From Acidobacteria bacterium AB60 (GTDB lineage Bacteria > Acidobacteriota > Terriglobia > Terriglobales > Acidobacteriaceae): a stretch of DNA of 64,000 bases. Below the pieces are notes generated by a model. That model had not been told where the DNA came from, searched no databases, and worked only from the letters and a program-made list of their open reading frames with translations. The DNA lies in contig VANK01000002.1 in NCBI GenBank assembly GCA_008682415.1, forward strand, positions 558,001 through 622,000, in the 5' to 3' direction. Below, piece after piece: positions 51,037 through 58,982 of the stretch. Position 1 is the first letter of the stretch; each line of letters opens with the position of its first letter. Made by a program: the position numbers and the translations under genes.

Positions 51037-52317
51037 ATGACCGACCGCATGTCCCTTTCCCTCGCCCAGGCCGATCCGGAAGTTGCCGCAGCTGTGGAAC
51101 ACGAAACTCTCCGCCAGCACGAGGGGCTGGAGATGATTGCGAGTGAGAACTTTGTCTCCGAGGCGGTGCTGGAAGCCGCCGGCTCGATATTCACCAACAA
51201 GTACGCGGAAGGGTACCCGGGACGCCGCTACTACGGCGGCTGCGAATATGCCGACGTGGTGGAGAACCTGGCCCGCGATCGCGCCCTGAAGATCTTCGGG
51301 GCGGAGCACGCCAACGTGCAGCCGCACTCGGGTTCGCAGGCCAACGCCGCCGCGTACATGGCGGTGCTGCAGGCGGGCGACACCATCCTCGGCCTCGACC
51401 TCGCCCACGGCGGACATCTCACCCACGGCCACAAGCTCAGCTTCAGCGGCAAGCTGTACCGCACCACCTTTTATGGAGTTCGCAAGGACACCGAGCTGAT
51501 CGACTACGACGAGCTCGAGGCCATCGCTGTGCGCGAGAAGCCCAAGGCCATCATCGGCGGCGGCAGCGCCTATCCCCGGCTGTGGGACTTCGCGCGCATG
51601 CGCGCCATCGCCGACAAGGTGGGCGCGGTCTACATCTTCGACATGGCGCACATCGCCGGGCTGGTGGCGGGAGGAGCGCATCCTTCCCCGGTGCCCCATG
51701 CGCACATCACCACCACCACGACGCACAAGACGCTGCGCGGCCCGCGCGCAGGAATGATCCTGTGCGGCAAAGACCTTGGCGCTGCCGTGGACAAGGCAGT
51801 CTTCCCCGGCCAGCAGGGCGGCCCCCTCGTGCACATCGTCGCGGCCAAGGCCGTGGCCTTCGGCGAGGCGCTGCAGCCGGAGTTCCGCGCCTATGCGCGC
51901 CAGATCGTCTCCAACTGCGCCGAGCTCGCCCGCGGCCTGCAGGAGGCCGGTTACCGCATCGTCTCCGGCGGCACCGACAATCACCTGATCCTGGTCGACG
52001 TCTTCGCCAAGGGCATTCTCGGCTCCGAAGCGGAGCTCGCCCTGGGCAAGGCCGGCATCACCGTGAACAAGAACGCTATCCCGTTCGACACTAATCCTCC
52101 CCTCAAGCCTTCCGGTATCCGCATCGGCACGCCCGCGCTGACAACGCGCGGTATGAAGGAGCCGGAGATGCGGCAGATCGCGCGCTGGATTGCGCAATCT
52201 CTGGAACGTCGCAACGACGATGCCGCGCTCGATCGCATTCGCGGGGAAGTCTCGGAGATGGCAAATCAGTTCCCCCTGTATGCGTGGCGGCGCCAGCCGG
52301 CCGCGGTCACAGCCTAG
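51037..52317 (+). CDS. glyA: serine hydroxymethyltransferase
   Basis: 426 residues. The PLP lysine is in [16 protein letters not shown]; other motifs are [47 protein letters not shown] and [14 protein letters not shown]. It interconverts serine and glycine with tetrahydrofolate. Single-gene unit followed by a hairpin at 52346-52369. Confidence 0.97.
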   Translation: MTDRMSLSLAQADPEVAAAVEHETLRQHEGLEMIASENFVSEAVLEAAGSIFTNKYAEGYPGRRYYGGCEYADVVENLARDRALKIFGAEHANVQPHSGSQANAAAYMAVLQAGDTILGLDLAHGGHLTHGHKLSFSGKLYRTTFYGVRKDTELIDYDELEAIAVREKPKAIIGGGSAYPRLWDFARMRAIADKVGAVYIFDMAHIAGLVAGGAHPSPVPHAHITTTTTHKTLRGPRAGMILCGKDLGAAVDKAVFPGQQGGPLVHIVAAKAVAFGEALQPEFRAYARQIVSNCAELARGLQEAGYRIVSGGTDNHLILVDVFAKGILGSEAELALGKAGITVNKNAIPFDTNPPLKPSGIRIGTPALTTRGMKEPEMRQIARWIAQSLERRNDDAALDRIRGEVSEMANQFPLYAWRRQPAAVTA

Positions 52318-52345
52318 ATTCATCGGCTCAACATCGATTTCTCAC

Positions 52346-52369
52346 AGGCCGGCTCCCACGAGCCGGCCT
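52346..52369. terminator. hairpin after glyA, probable terminator
   Basis: AGGCCGGCTC and GAGCCGGCCT form a perfect 10-bp stem around CCAC; no strong U-run, so termination strength is uncertain. Confidence 0.55.
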
Positions 52370-52520
52370 CACTGTTGATGCCGCTGATTTTGCAAGTGCA
52401 TTGTGCTCGGGGTGCGCTTGTGCGGCGGCCACGCATCTAACCGGTGAGGTTGCGTACGTCAGGTCGCGCACGCTGGATGGTGACAAGAACAAAGCGCGAC
52501 ATGGCAACCGGGAGGGAACT

Positions 52521-53150
52521 ATGCGCACAGCGCACCTTGCTTTGACAGCACTTCTCCTGGTCGGTGTTCCCGCGTTCGCGTTTCAGGAGCACGAACATGG
52601 GGACGGCCAGGAACATCACGGCGGCGGCCAGCAGATGCATGCGCCGCCCGAGCGCGGACCAGATCCGTACCGCGGCGGCGACCATCAGATGGCGCCTGAC
52701 CGCGGCCGCGAATTGGCGCCTGACCGGGGCCGCGAGATGGCGCCTGACCGCGGCCGTGGCGACGATCACGCGCGCGGTGACCAGCGCCGCGATTACCGGG
52801 ACCGGCCCGACCACCCCAACGCTCCTCATGTGGACGACGGGCGCGTCTGGGTGGGACATGACACCGGCCGCGACGATCAGCATTATCGCGCCGAGCACCC
52901 CTGGGAACACGGCCGCTTTGAGGGTGGCTTCGGACCCAGTCATCGATGGCGCCTGGAAGGCGGCGGTCCTGACCGGTTCTGGTTTCACGGCTGGTATTGG
53001 CACGTCGCGCCTTACGACCTTCCCTATGTCGATGGCTGGGATTGGGATGCGGATGACGTAGTCATCTACGACGATCCTGACCACCCCGGCTGGTATCTCG
53101 CATACAACACGCGGCTAGGCACCTACGTCCACGTGGAATATCTCGGCTAA
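52521..53150 (+). CDS. secreted His/Asp/Arg-rich protein with APDRGRE repeats
   Basis: 209 residues. ATG 52521 with GGGAGGGAACT, signal peptide [20 protein letters not shown]. The mature N-terminal half is rich in His, Gln, Asp and Arg, with three copies of an [12 protein letters not shown] unit encoded by a 24-bp DNA repeat. The C-terminal part is Trp/Tyr-rich ([37 protein letters not shown]), a motif found in small secreted proteins of unknown function. Metal binding by the His/Asp-rich region is a guess. Confidence 0.7.
   Translation: MRTAHLALTALLLVGVPAFAFQEHEHGDGQEHHGGGQQMHAPPERGPDPYRGGDHQMAPDRGRELAPDRGREMAPDRGRGDDHARGDQRRDYRDRPDHPNAPHVDDGRVWVGHDTGRDDQHYRAEHPWEHGRFEGGFGPSHRWRLEGGGPDRFWFHGWYWHVAPYDLPYVDGWDWDADDVVIYDDPDHPGWYLAYNTRLGTYVHVEYLG
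52688..52757 (+). repeat. 24-bp in-frame tandem repeat
   Basis: Three units of GGCGCCTGACCG(C/G)GGCCGCGA encode APDRGRE. Present inside the secreted protein gene; prone to slippage. Confidence 0.8.
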
Positions 53151-53588
53151 GCAGAAACAACGTCGGCAGAAGGGGCGAGCTGCGGCTCGTCCCTTTTCAT
53201 TCACCTGCACAGGATCCACTTCTCTCGCACTGCAACCAGCGCCTGCGAAGGCAATCGGCATGCGTCATAGTTATCCCTCCAGAGAGAAGTAACTGCCTTC
53301 GCGCAATTCCTCGACTAGTTACTTATTGATAACCAGGCGTCGCAGCCCACTTAGCGAATGATCGCCGTAAGTTGGATGACAGCCGGACCTTCGCGGCAGC
53401 CGCGCGCCATGTTAGCAAATTACTTCGCTTGCGCCAGATAACTTTCGTAAGAATTGATTTTTCTGCGCTTCATTTTGATAGCATAGGCGACATTTGAAGC
53501 AAGGTGAGTCATTGTTTCGATGGGAAAGGGAGCTAAGTTATCTTGAATCGATTCGCAACCCGCAACGCGATGAGATATCCTCTATCTC
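53151..53588. other. 438-bp intergenic region, AT-richer than its neighbours
   Basis: It carries an intrinsic terminator (53170-53197), an AT-rich stretch (53400-53590) and a palindrome at the next start codon. No gene seen. Confidence 0.5.
53170..53197 (+). terminator. intrinsic terminator after the secreted His-rich protein gene
   Basis: A stem of 11 pairs (one G-U) formed by AAGGGGCGAGC and GCTCGTCCCTT around TGCG, followed by TT. Confidence 0.8.
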
Positions 53589-53590
53589 AT
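53570..53590. promoter_or_regulatory. palindrome spanning the start of the small basic protein gene
   Basis: ATGAGAT (53570-53576) and ATCTCAT (53584-53590), perfect 7-bp arms with a 7-bp spacer; the second arm contains the first two bases of the start codon. A repressor site or translation-blocking hairpin is inferred. Confidence 0.45.
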
Positions 53591-53822
53591 GACGATTGAT
53601 ACGATCCTCTCCCAAATTGATTCTGAGATTGCGCGATTGACGCAGGTCCGAAAGTTATTGGCCGGCTCTGGCGCAACGGCTCTTACCTCGACACAGCGTA
53701 AATCGACGTCGGCAGGCAAAAAGTCTTCTAGAAAAGCGCGGGTCTTGAGCCCCGAGGCACGCAAGCGGATTGCCGATGCGCAGCGCCGGCGCTGGGCTGC
53801 GGCGAAGTCCCGGAGCAAGTAA
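53589..53822 (+). CDS. small basic protein with C-terminal RKRIADAQRRRW motif
   Basis: 77 residues. An N-terminal helix (DTILSQIDSEIARLTQVRKL), a Ser/Lys/Thr-rich linker and a C-terminal LSPEARKRIADAQRRRWAAA, a motif common at the end of small DNA-binding-like bacterial proteins. Strongly basic; probable nucleic-acid binding. The base composition upstream is lower in GC than the surroundings. Function unknown. Confidence 0.65.
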   Translation: MTIDTILSQIDSEIARLTQVRKLLAGSGATALTSTQRKSTSAGKKSSRKARVLSPEARKRIADAQRRRWAAAKSRSK

Positions 53823-53866
53823 GATCGCTCTTCCTACTCCTTAGATCCGGTACAGTCTTCGCGTAA

Positions 53867-55153
53867 TTACCAGGTTTCCACCGCAAGAATATTGGGCGGC
53901 CCCGGGTGGCCTTCGATGACCTGCGTCTCGATCACAGCTTCCATGTTCTTGTCCTCCCAGTTGCGAGGAGCCTTGGCCAGCAGCGACTCGAGGTACTCCG
54001 GGTTATAGAGAATCTCGCCCGCGGCTTCTGTGCCTTCTTCGGAGATTCCCGCCGCGATGATCACGGGCTGTCCGGTCGTCTGGTCGTGAATGCGCGCCAC
54101 GATCGCGTAGTCGCGCGACAGTTTCTGATACGGCAGGTCCCAGGCGGTGGCCCAGGTCGCCTTCCGCGGGCTGTTGCGATCGACCAGCAGAGCGACGCCG
54201 TCGCGAGACTCGAATCCGAAACGCAGCTTTTGTGTCACCCGCAGGGTCCAGAGATTGTCGAAGGCCCCGATCAGTACAAAGGGGCCCTCGCGCAACTGCG
54301 CGAAGGTCGCCTCGGAAGCCGGCACGACCCGAAAGGCCTTGTGGCGGGAGGCGAGCGCGGCCACCGTGCGCGTCAACGTAATCACGTCGGCCAGCGCCAG
54401 GTTGCCGGAGTAGTGCAGCCGGAAGTAGAGCGGCTCCGGCTTCGGGGCAGGGCTGTTGTCGAGAGAATTGATCGACCCCACGTCGATGTTCTTGGCGGGT
54501 TCGCCCAGGCAGAAGGTGGTGGGGTTCACGCTCGACGTGACCGGCGCCCAGAAGCGCTCGATGTCGGATGGAGGCGGCGGGTCGGGATGGTATCGCAGTC
54601 CCAGGAGAAGCCCCGCGGTCCCCGCGGCCGCTGCCAGGAGGATGGCGAATCCGCCGGCAAGGGCCCACCGGAACCTCCGCCAGCGGGATGGCGCAGGCGG
54701 CGGGGGAGCCGGCGCGGTCTCGGTCTCTCCCTCCAGCGACGCGGCCTCCGGAACAGGCTCAGGCTCGGGTGCGCGCTCCGCCTCCCGGAAGACCGGAACA
54801 TAAGATCCGGTCGGCAGCTCGATGATCAGTTCGCCCCGATGCCCCGGGTCGTAATAGTACTGCGTCAGGCGCTTGCGCACTTCGCCGGCTGTGATCCGGA
54901 CCACAGGGTCGGAGTTCGCGTCGTAGCTCGGAGAGCGCCCGAAGACCTCAACCCCGATGCTGCGTTCCTTCAACTCGGCGGTGTTGCCCTGCAGCGCCTG
55001 CTCCACCGTATACCCCAGCAGGGCGGGATACCGTTTGCTGTTGGCGAAAAGGGGATGGGTCAGCAGCCGTTGCAGCTGCTCCCGGATGCGTGCCGGGTCA
55101 ATCTGCAGCCGCGGTTCCAACAGCTCCGTGGCAGATTTCTGCCCTGCGGGCAT
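53867..55153 (-). CDS. membrane-anchored protein with an Acidobacteria-type N-terminal regulatory domain
   Basis: 428 residues from ATG 55153 (GGAGAGGGA ribosome site). N-terminal cytoplasmic domain (about 18-125): IREQLQRLLTHPLFANSKRY, LKERSIGVEVFGRSPSYDAN and IIELPTGSYVPVF, a domain that in Acidobacteria precedes TPR, TolB-like or adenylate-cyclase parts. After a Pro-rich linker comes one membrane helix (about 162-185: LAGGFAILLAAAAGTAGLLL), then an extracytoplasmic domain of about 240 residues with no recognised motif. A one-component membrane regulator is inferred. Confidence 0.75.
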   Translation of the reverse strand: MPAGQKSATELLEPRLQIDPARIREQLQRLLTHPLFANSKRYPALLGYTVEQALQGNTAELKERSIGVEVFGRSPSYDANSDPVVRITAGEVRKRLTQYYYDPGHRGELIIELPTGSYVPVFREAERAPEPEPVPEAASLEGETETAPAPPPPAPSRWRRFRWALAGGFAILLAAAAGTAGLLLGLRYHPDPPPPSDIERFWAPVTSSVNPTTFCLGEPAKNIDVGSINSLDNSPAPKPEPLYFRLHYSGNLALADVITLTRTVAALASRHKAFRVVPASEATFAQLREGPFVLIGAFDNLWTLRVTQKLRFGFESRDGVALLVDRNSPRKATWATAWDLPYQKLSRDYAIVARIHDQTTGQPVIIAAGISEEGTEAAGEILYNPEYLESLLAKAPRNWEDKNMEAVIETQVIEGHPGPPNILAVETW

Positions 55154-55334
55154 TCCCTCTCCTTCCAATTCGTCAGGGTAAACATCGTGCGCCGACGCAG
55201 CCGGCGAGTCGCATCGAAATCCCCCGAAATCGTCGGGATTTCCAGCCGTACCGCGTATCATACGTGGGGGTTGTTTACCTTGTCCATACTTCCGATCAAC
55301 CGGGTTAAGTCATTCCCCTGGTGAAAATTACGGT

Positions 55335-55557
55335 CGAACTGCGGGGGATGGTACCCGATGGAACCTACATCGCCACCAAACCCGCCCCTATAGTGAAGGC
55401 GGTCCAGAAGATGAGCGAAAGCAGTGGTGTGCGAACCTGGAAACAGGTCCGCTTCACCCCGGCCCTAAGCGCATTTTCTTGTGATTGCGGCTCCTCGCCC
55501 CTCCGTTTGCCAGACCTGGATCGATCCAGGCAGGACTCACCGAGGGGCGCTTTTTTT
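55335..55557 (+). ncRNA. candidate structured non-coding RNA with intrinsic terminator
   Basis: Successive hairpins: CGATG/CATCG (55357-55373), CCGCC/GGCGG (55382-55402), GGTG-GCG-ACCTG closed by a GAAA tetraloop and CAGGT-CGC-CACC (55426-55458), CGCA/TGCG (55470-55489), then CGCCCCTC/GAGGGGCG (55496-55549) enclosing a CCTGGA-TCGA-TCCAGG hairpin and followed by seven T. It lacks the signatures of RNase P, tmRNA, SRP RNA, 6S or common riboswitches that I know. The 5' end is uncertain. A stand-alone small RNA or attenuated leader is inferred. Confidence 0.45.
55496..55557 (+). terminator. branched intrinsic terminator of the candidate RNA
   Basis: An 8-bp GC-rich outer stem CGCCCCTC/GAGGGGCG enclosing a 6-bp palindromic inner hairpin, followed by TTTTTTT. 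Confidence 0.65.
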
Positions 55558-55870
55558 GGCGTCCGGTTAAATCGATTCACTAACCCGACGCCTGGCCAGC
55601 CCTATTCCATTGCCTCTCTCTGTACGTTGCAGGACATTCAATGGTCCAGGCACTTGCCGGGCGCCCAATCCGCTGGTAAAAATTGTTTGACTCGAATGCG
55701 CCCCTGGGGGAGTCATCCCGGCGTGTTTGCGTTGCTCGACCGGCAGGGTTTTCAACCCCGGCGGGCCTTCCCCTTTTGGTCTGGTCCGGCCCCTGACGCG
55801 ACCCCGGGTTCAGATCCTGTCTGTCCTCTGCCGTGACAAGCACTACCCCCTCTTCCGAGGCTGGATCGCT

Positions 55871-57010
55871 ATGACCCCGTCGCTCATGCCGCATGCAGTT
55901 TGCTGGAACCAGGATCCCCAGTTGATCTGGACCATGGTGGTCTCCAATGGGATCACCTTCCTCAGCTACTTCAGCATCTGCCTCACGCTCTTTTACCTGG
56001 CCCGCAAGACCCGTGGGGTGGTGCGGCGGGAGTGGGCGTTCTTCCTGATTGGGTTCGGCCTCTTCATTGTGGCCTGCGGCACCACCCACCTCATGGAGGT
56101 GGTCACCACCTGGGACCCGGTCTTCTGGGTCGATGCCGCCACCAACGTCATCACCGCGGTTCTCTCCGCCTACGTGGCGATCGAGTTCACACGCAAGGTG
56201 AAGGAGCTCGGCTTCGGCATCAACGACTACGCGGCGCGCCTGACGAACGCTGAGAGCGAACGGGCCAAGGCGGAAGAGAGCCTGCTGGCCGCGCGGAAGC
56301 TGGAAGAATGGAACCGCATGTCGGCGGTGGTCACCCACGAGATCAACAACCCGCTGGCCGCCATCGGCAACCTGCTCTTTCTCATGCAGGTTACGCCCAG
56401 CATCTCTCCGGAGATCGCCACGCTCGTCCAGCAGTGCCAGGACGAGGTCAAGCGAATCGAGAGCCTTACCCGCTCCACCCTGGGGTTCTTCCGCCAAGCC
56501 AAAGAGCCGGAGATGGTCGATCTGGTTTCGTCGGTCGAGGCGGTGCGGTTCCTGATGGGCCCAACGCTCCGCCAGCGCGGGGTGGAGTTCGAGGTGATCA
56601 ATTCCGGCGACTGCCGGGTCTTCGCCTACGCGGTAGAGACGCGGCAGGTGCTCCTGAACCTGGTGCGCAACGCCATTGAAGCCACCGAGCAGCGCGGAGC
56701 CAAGGTGGGCGTTACCCTGGAGGGCCGGCGGGACGACGTCCGTGTCACGGTGGCCGACCAGGGCTCAGGCATCTCTCCCGAGTTACAGGGCCGGCTCTTC
56801 CAGTTCGGAGCGACGACCAAGGGCGATCGTGGGAACGGGATGGGCCTGTGGCTGGTGAAGCAGCTGGTCACCCGCCACGGCGGCGCCATCGAGGTGGAAT
56901 CGAATCCCGGCGAGGGCGCGCGCTTCACCGTGATCTGGCCGCGCAAGATGCCGGAAGAGGCCGTGGCCGTGGGATCCGCACCCGGTGGCGCCGCCCGGCG
57001 GTCGATCTAG
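55871..57010 (+). CDS. histidine kinase with an ethylene-receptor (ETR1)-like membrane domain
   Basis: 379 residues. Three N-terminal helices match the plant/cyanobacterial ethylene-binding domain: VSNGITFLSYFSICLTLFYL (TM1), WAFFLIGFGLFIVACGTTHL (TM2, with the copper-ligand pair Cys69 and His73 in CGTTH), and TNVITAVLSAYVAIEF (TM3). The TM1 Asp (ETR1 Asp25) is Asn26 and Pro36 is Cys37. A coiled-coil linker leads to a complete kinase: H-box VVTHEINNPLAAI (His156), N-box LLNLVRNAIEAT, G1 VADQGSGIS and G2 GNGMGLWLVKQL. No response regulator is adjacent. Confidence 0.88.
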   Translation: MTPSLMPHAVCWNQDPQLIWTMVVSNGITFLSYFSICLTLFYLARKTRGVVRREWAFFLIGFGLFIVACGTTHLMEVVTTWDPVFWVDAATNVITAVLSAYVAIEFTRKVKELGFGINDYAARLTNAESERAKAEESLLAARKLEEWNRMSAVVTHEINNPLAAIGNLLFLMQVTPSISPEIATLVQQCQDEVKRIESLTRSTLGFFRQAKEPEMVDLVSSVEAVRFLMGPTLRQRGVEFEVINSGDCRVFAYAVETRQVLLNLVRNAIEATEQRGAKVGVTLEGRRDDVRVTVADQGSGISPELQGRLFQFGATTKGDRGNGMGLWLVKQLVTRHGGAIEVESNPGEGARFTVIWPRKMPEEAVAVGSAPGGAARRSI

Positions 57011-57792
57011 GTCAGGGCACGATCCAGGTGGACGTATCCGCCGTCCACGATCAGGTGCTGTCCGGTGGTGTGTCCGGACTGCGTAGGGGAGAGCAGGAAC
57101 ACCGTGGCCGCGGCGATCTCCGACGACAAGGTCATGCGCTTGCCCAGCGGAATCTTATCGGTGATCTCCTTCAGCTTCTTCTCCGGATCGCCGAGCGTGT
57201 CCAGCCAGCGGCGGTAGAGCGGAGTCATCACCTCCGCCGGCAGCACCGCGTTCACGCGAATGCCGTAGGGCAGCAGCTCGGCCGCCCACTCCCGCGTCAG
57301 GGCCAGTTGCGCCCCCTTGCTGGCCGCGTAACCGGAGGTGTTTCCCTGCCCGGTGAGCGCGACCTTGGAGCTGATGTTGACGATGGACCCTTTCGACTCC
57401 TTCAACGCCGGCAGCGCGTAGTGGGCCAGCGCGTAGTAGTGGTACAGGTTCTTGCGCAGGCTGTCGATGAAGCGATCGACGGAGCCGTGCTCCAGGCCCG
57501 CGCCGTCGTTCACCCCTGCGTTGTTCACCAGGCCGTCGATGGCGCCAAAGCGCTCCAGCACCTCGGTGATGGCCTTCTCGCAGACGGCAGTGTCGTCCAG
57601 ATGCGCCTCGATCAGGGTGCACGGCTCGCCGGCGGCCGCGGTCCCGGCCATGAACTGCTCCACGTTCTCTGAGCGCCGGCTCAGCACCACCACGCGCGCG
57701 CCCTCGTCCAGGCAGGCACGCGTGATGCCCGCGCCGATGCCTGCCCCGCCTCCGGTCACGATGATGACCTTGTTCTTGAGTCCCAGATCCAT
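57007..57792 (-). CDS. short-chain dehydrogenase/reductase
   Basis: 261 residues from ATG 57792. The Rossmann motif TGGGAGIG (13-20), the NNAGV motif, catalytic Ser in VNISSKVAL and YAASKGAQ (Tyr-x3-Lys) are intact. The DGLVNNAGVNDGAGLEHGSV region and overall length resemble L-fucose or related sugar dehydrogenases, but the substrate is unproven. Its stop overlaps the kinase stop by 4 bp (convergent). Confidence 0.9.
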   Translation of the reverse strand: MDLGLKNKVIIVTGGGAGIGAGITRACLDEGARVVVLSRRSENVEQFMAGTAAAGEPCTLIEAHLDDTAVCEKAITEVLERFGAIDGLVNNAGVNDGAGLEHGSVDRFIDSLRKNLYHYYALAHYALPALKESKGSIVNISSKVALTGQGNTSGYAASKGAQLALTREWAAELLPYGIRVNAVLPAEVMTPLYRRWLDTLGDPEKKLKEITDKIPLGKRMTLSSEIAAATVFLLSPTQSGHTTGQHLIVDGGYVHLDRALT

Positions 57793-57943
57793 GCGGATAT
57801 CGTAGCCGGTCATGGTCAGGTGATGCGATGCGCGACAGCCGCGGCAGTCTCGGCATCGGGAACAAGTCCGTCCTTTGCGATGTCTAACTTCGCATGACTC
57901 CCGGCCGCCTGATTTGCTGACAGGCTCCGCTCTCCCTCAGAGT

Positions 57944-57979
57944 TGTCATCCCGAAGCGAAGCGAAGGGATCTGCAGTTG
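57944..57979 (+). repeat. dispersed intergenic repeat TGTCATCCCGAAGCGAAGCG...
   Basis: The segment TGTCATCCCGAAGCGAAGCG followed by AAGGGATCTGCAGTTG resembles a short repeat (GTCATTCTGAGCGAAGCGAA type) that is scattered in intergenic regions of many Acidobacteria and other phyla. A single copy in this window. Confidence 0.5.
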
Positions 57980-58012
57980 TTCCTGGCGTGCGTCGATTTA
58001 TGAGGGTCGTTC

Positions 58013-58693
58013 ATGAACTGGGCAAGAGGCTTGAAGTTCGCCGGTATTCATGTCGTCATCGCGATTCCGCTTATCGCGTCGAAAGAGATCCCGCGCTGGG
58101 AAACGGAAAAGACTCATTCTGAAGTGGGACACGATTCGCTTGTTCTTGCCGGTTTTCAGGAGGAGCCGTCGACAGTTGAATTCTCGCCTGCATGTGAAGA
58201 ATGGCGTTCGTACTCATCGGCAGAGAAGCTGCTGGCCGTCTCCGAGACTCCAGCGCTGATAGTTTCCGGCTGGAACAACGAATGTCCGCCGTCGTGGACG
58301 ATCGCCGGGATGGTGGGGATTGATATGAAACACCGATCGCTCACGCAGCGGTCTGAATCTGGGTTCGGCCTTTGCAGTCTGATCGCACTCCAGTGGGTTC
58401 TTTTGGCCGGATTTCCACTAGTGAAGCCCCGACGGAGGTGGCTGGAACCCGGTGTCGCGAATACTTTCCTGACTCTTATCGCAATACCGCTACTTCTTCT
58501 GGTGGATGCAACCGAGTGGAGCAGTTTTGGGGACGTGCGAAGCGTTGCTGTCGCGGTGGGATTTCCAGCGCTCCTCGTCCTGCTGCTCATTTTTTCGACC
58601 TGGCTTGCCTGGCTCGGTCTTATCGCAGAACGGCTAGTACGGTTTGGATGGCGTGCAGCGATAGCATCTCTGCGCTGGGCGTGCACCTCCTAG
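58013..58693 (+). CDS. membrane protein of unknown function
   Basis: 226 residues: a short N-terminal hydrophobic segment (GLKFAGIHVVIAIPLIASKE), a soluble domain of about 90 residues, and three C-terminal helices (IALQWVLLAGFPLV, FLTLIAIPLLLLV, AVGFPALLVLLLIFSTWLAW). No motif recognised; GC content slightly lower than its neighbours. Confidence 0.6.
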   Translation: MNWARGLKFAGIHVVIAIPLIASKEIPRWETEKTHSEVGHDSLVLAGFQEEPSTVEFSPACEEWRSYSSAEKLLAVSETPALIVSGWNNECPPSWTIAGMVGIDMKHRSLTQRSESGFGLCSLIALQWVLLAGFPLVKPRRRWLEPGVANTFLTLIAIPLLLLVDATEWSSFGDVRSVAVAVGFPALLVLLLIFSTWLAWLGLIAERLVRFGWRAAIASLRWACTS

Positions 58694-58968
58694 CGCTTCC
58701 CCATCAACTCCCGAAACTCCGGGTGCTCCTGCGTAACGTGCAGCGCCAGCGGGCAGATCACATCCACCCTCAGCCCATTCTCTTTCGCGTACGCAAATGC
58801 GGTCCGCACCAGCTCCAGCCCGATCCCCTTGCCGCGCAGCGCCGGCTCCACCTCGGTGTGCCAGATCGTCATCCAGCCGTGCCCGTCGGTCTCAAACTCC
58901 AGATAGCCTTTGTGACCGTCCTGCTCGATCTCAAAGCGGCTGCGAATAACCTTGGTCGGTCCCTTCAC
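58690..58968 (-). CDS. GNAT-type acetyltransferase-like protein (YidJ/Gcn5-like)
   Basis: 92 residues: FEIEQDGHKGYLEFETDGHG, then WHTEVEPALRGKGIGLELVR (acetyl-CoA binding motif R/Q-x-x-G-x-G) and FAYAKENGLRVDVICPLALH. Compact GNAT variant of about 90-100 residues. Target unknown. Confidence 0.82.
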   Translation of the reverse strand: MKGPTKVIRSRFEIEQDGHKGYLEFETDGHGWMTIWHTEVEPALRGKGIGLELVRTAFAYAKENGLRVDVICPLALHVTQEHPEFRELMGKR

Positions 58969-58982
58969 GCGTCCTCCACGCC

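Larger units (their letters stand above)
55154..55870. other. 717-bp non-coding region with a candidate structured RNA
   Basis: Contains promoter space for the leftward regulator, the structured RNA candidate (55335-55557) and a 313-bp stretch before the histidine kinase. Weak tRNA-like T-arm resemblance near 55803 was rejected. Confidence 0.6.

Noticed and set aside
53119..53136. Partial parS resemblance (GTCCACGTGGAA)
   Set aside because: Imperfect palindrome inside a coding region; only the two sites before parA are full matches.
55800..55822. tRNA-like T-arm CGGGTTCAGATCCTG
   Set aside because: Only one 4-bp arm; no acceptor, D or anticodon stem could be found around it.
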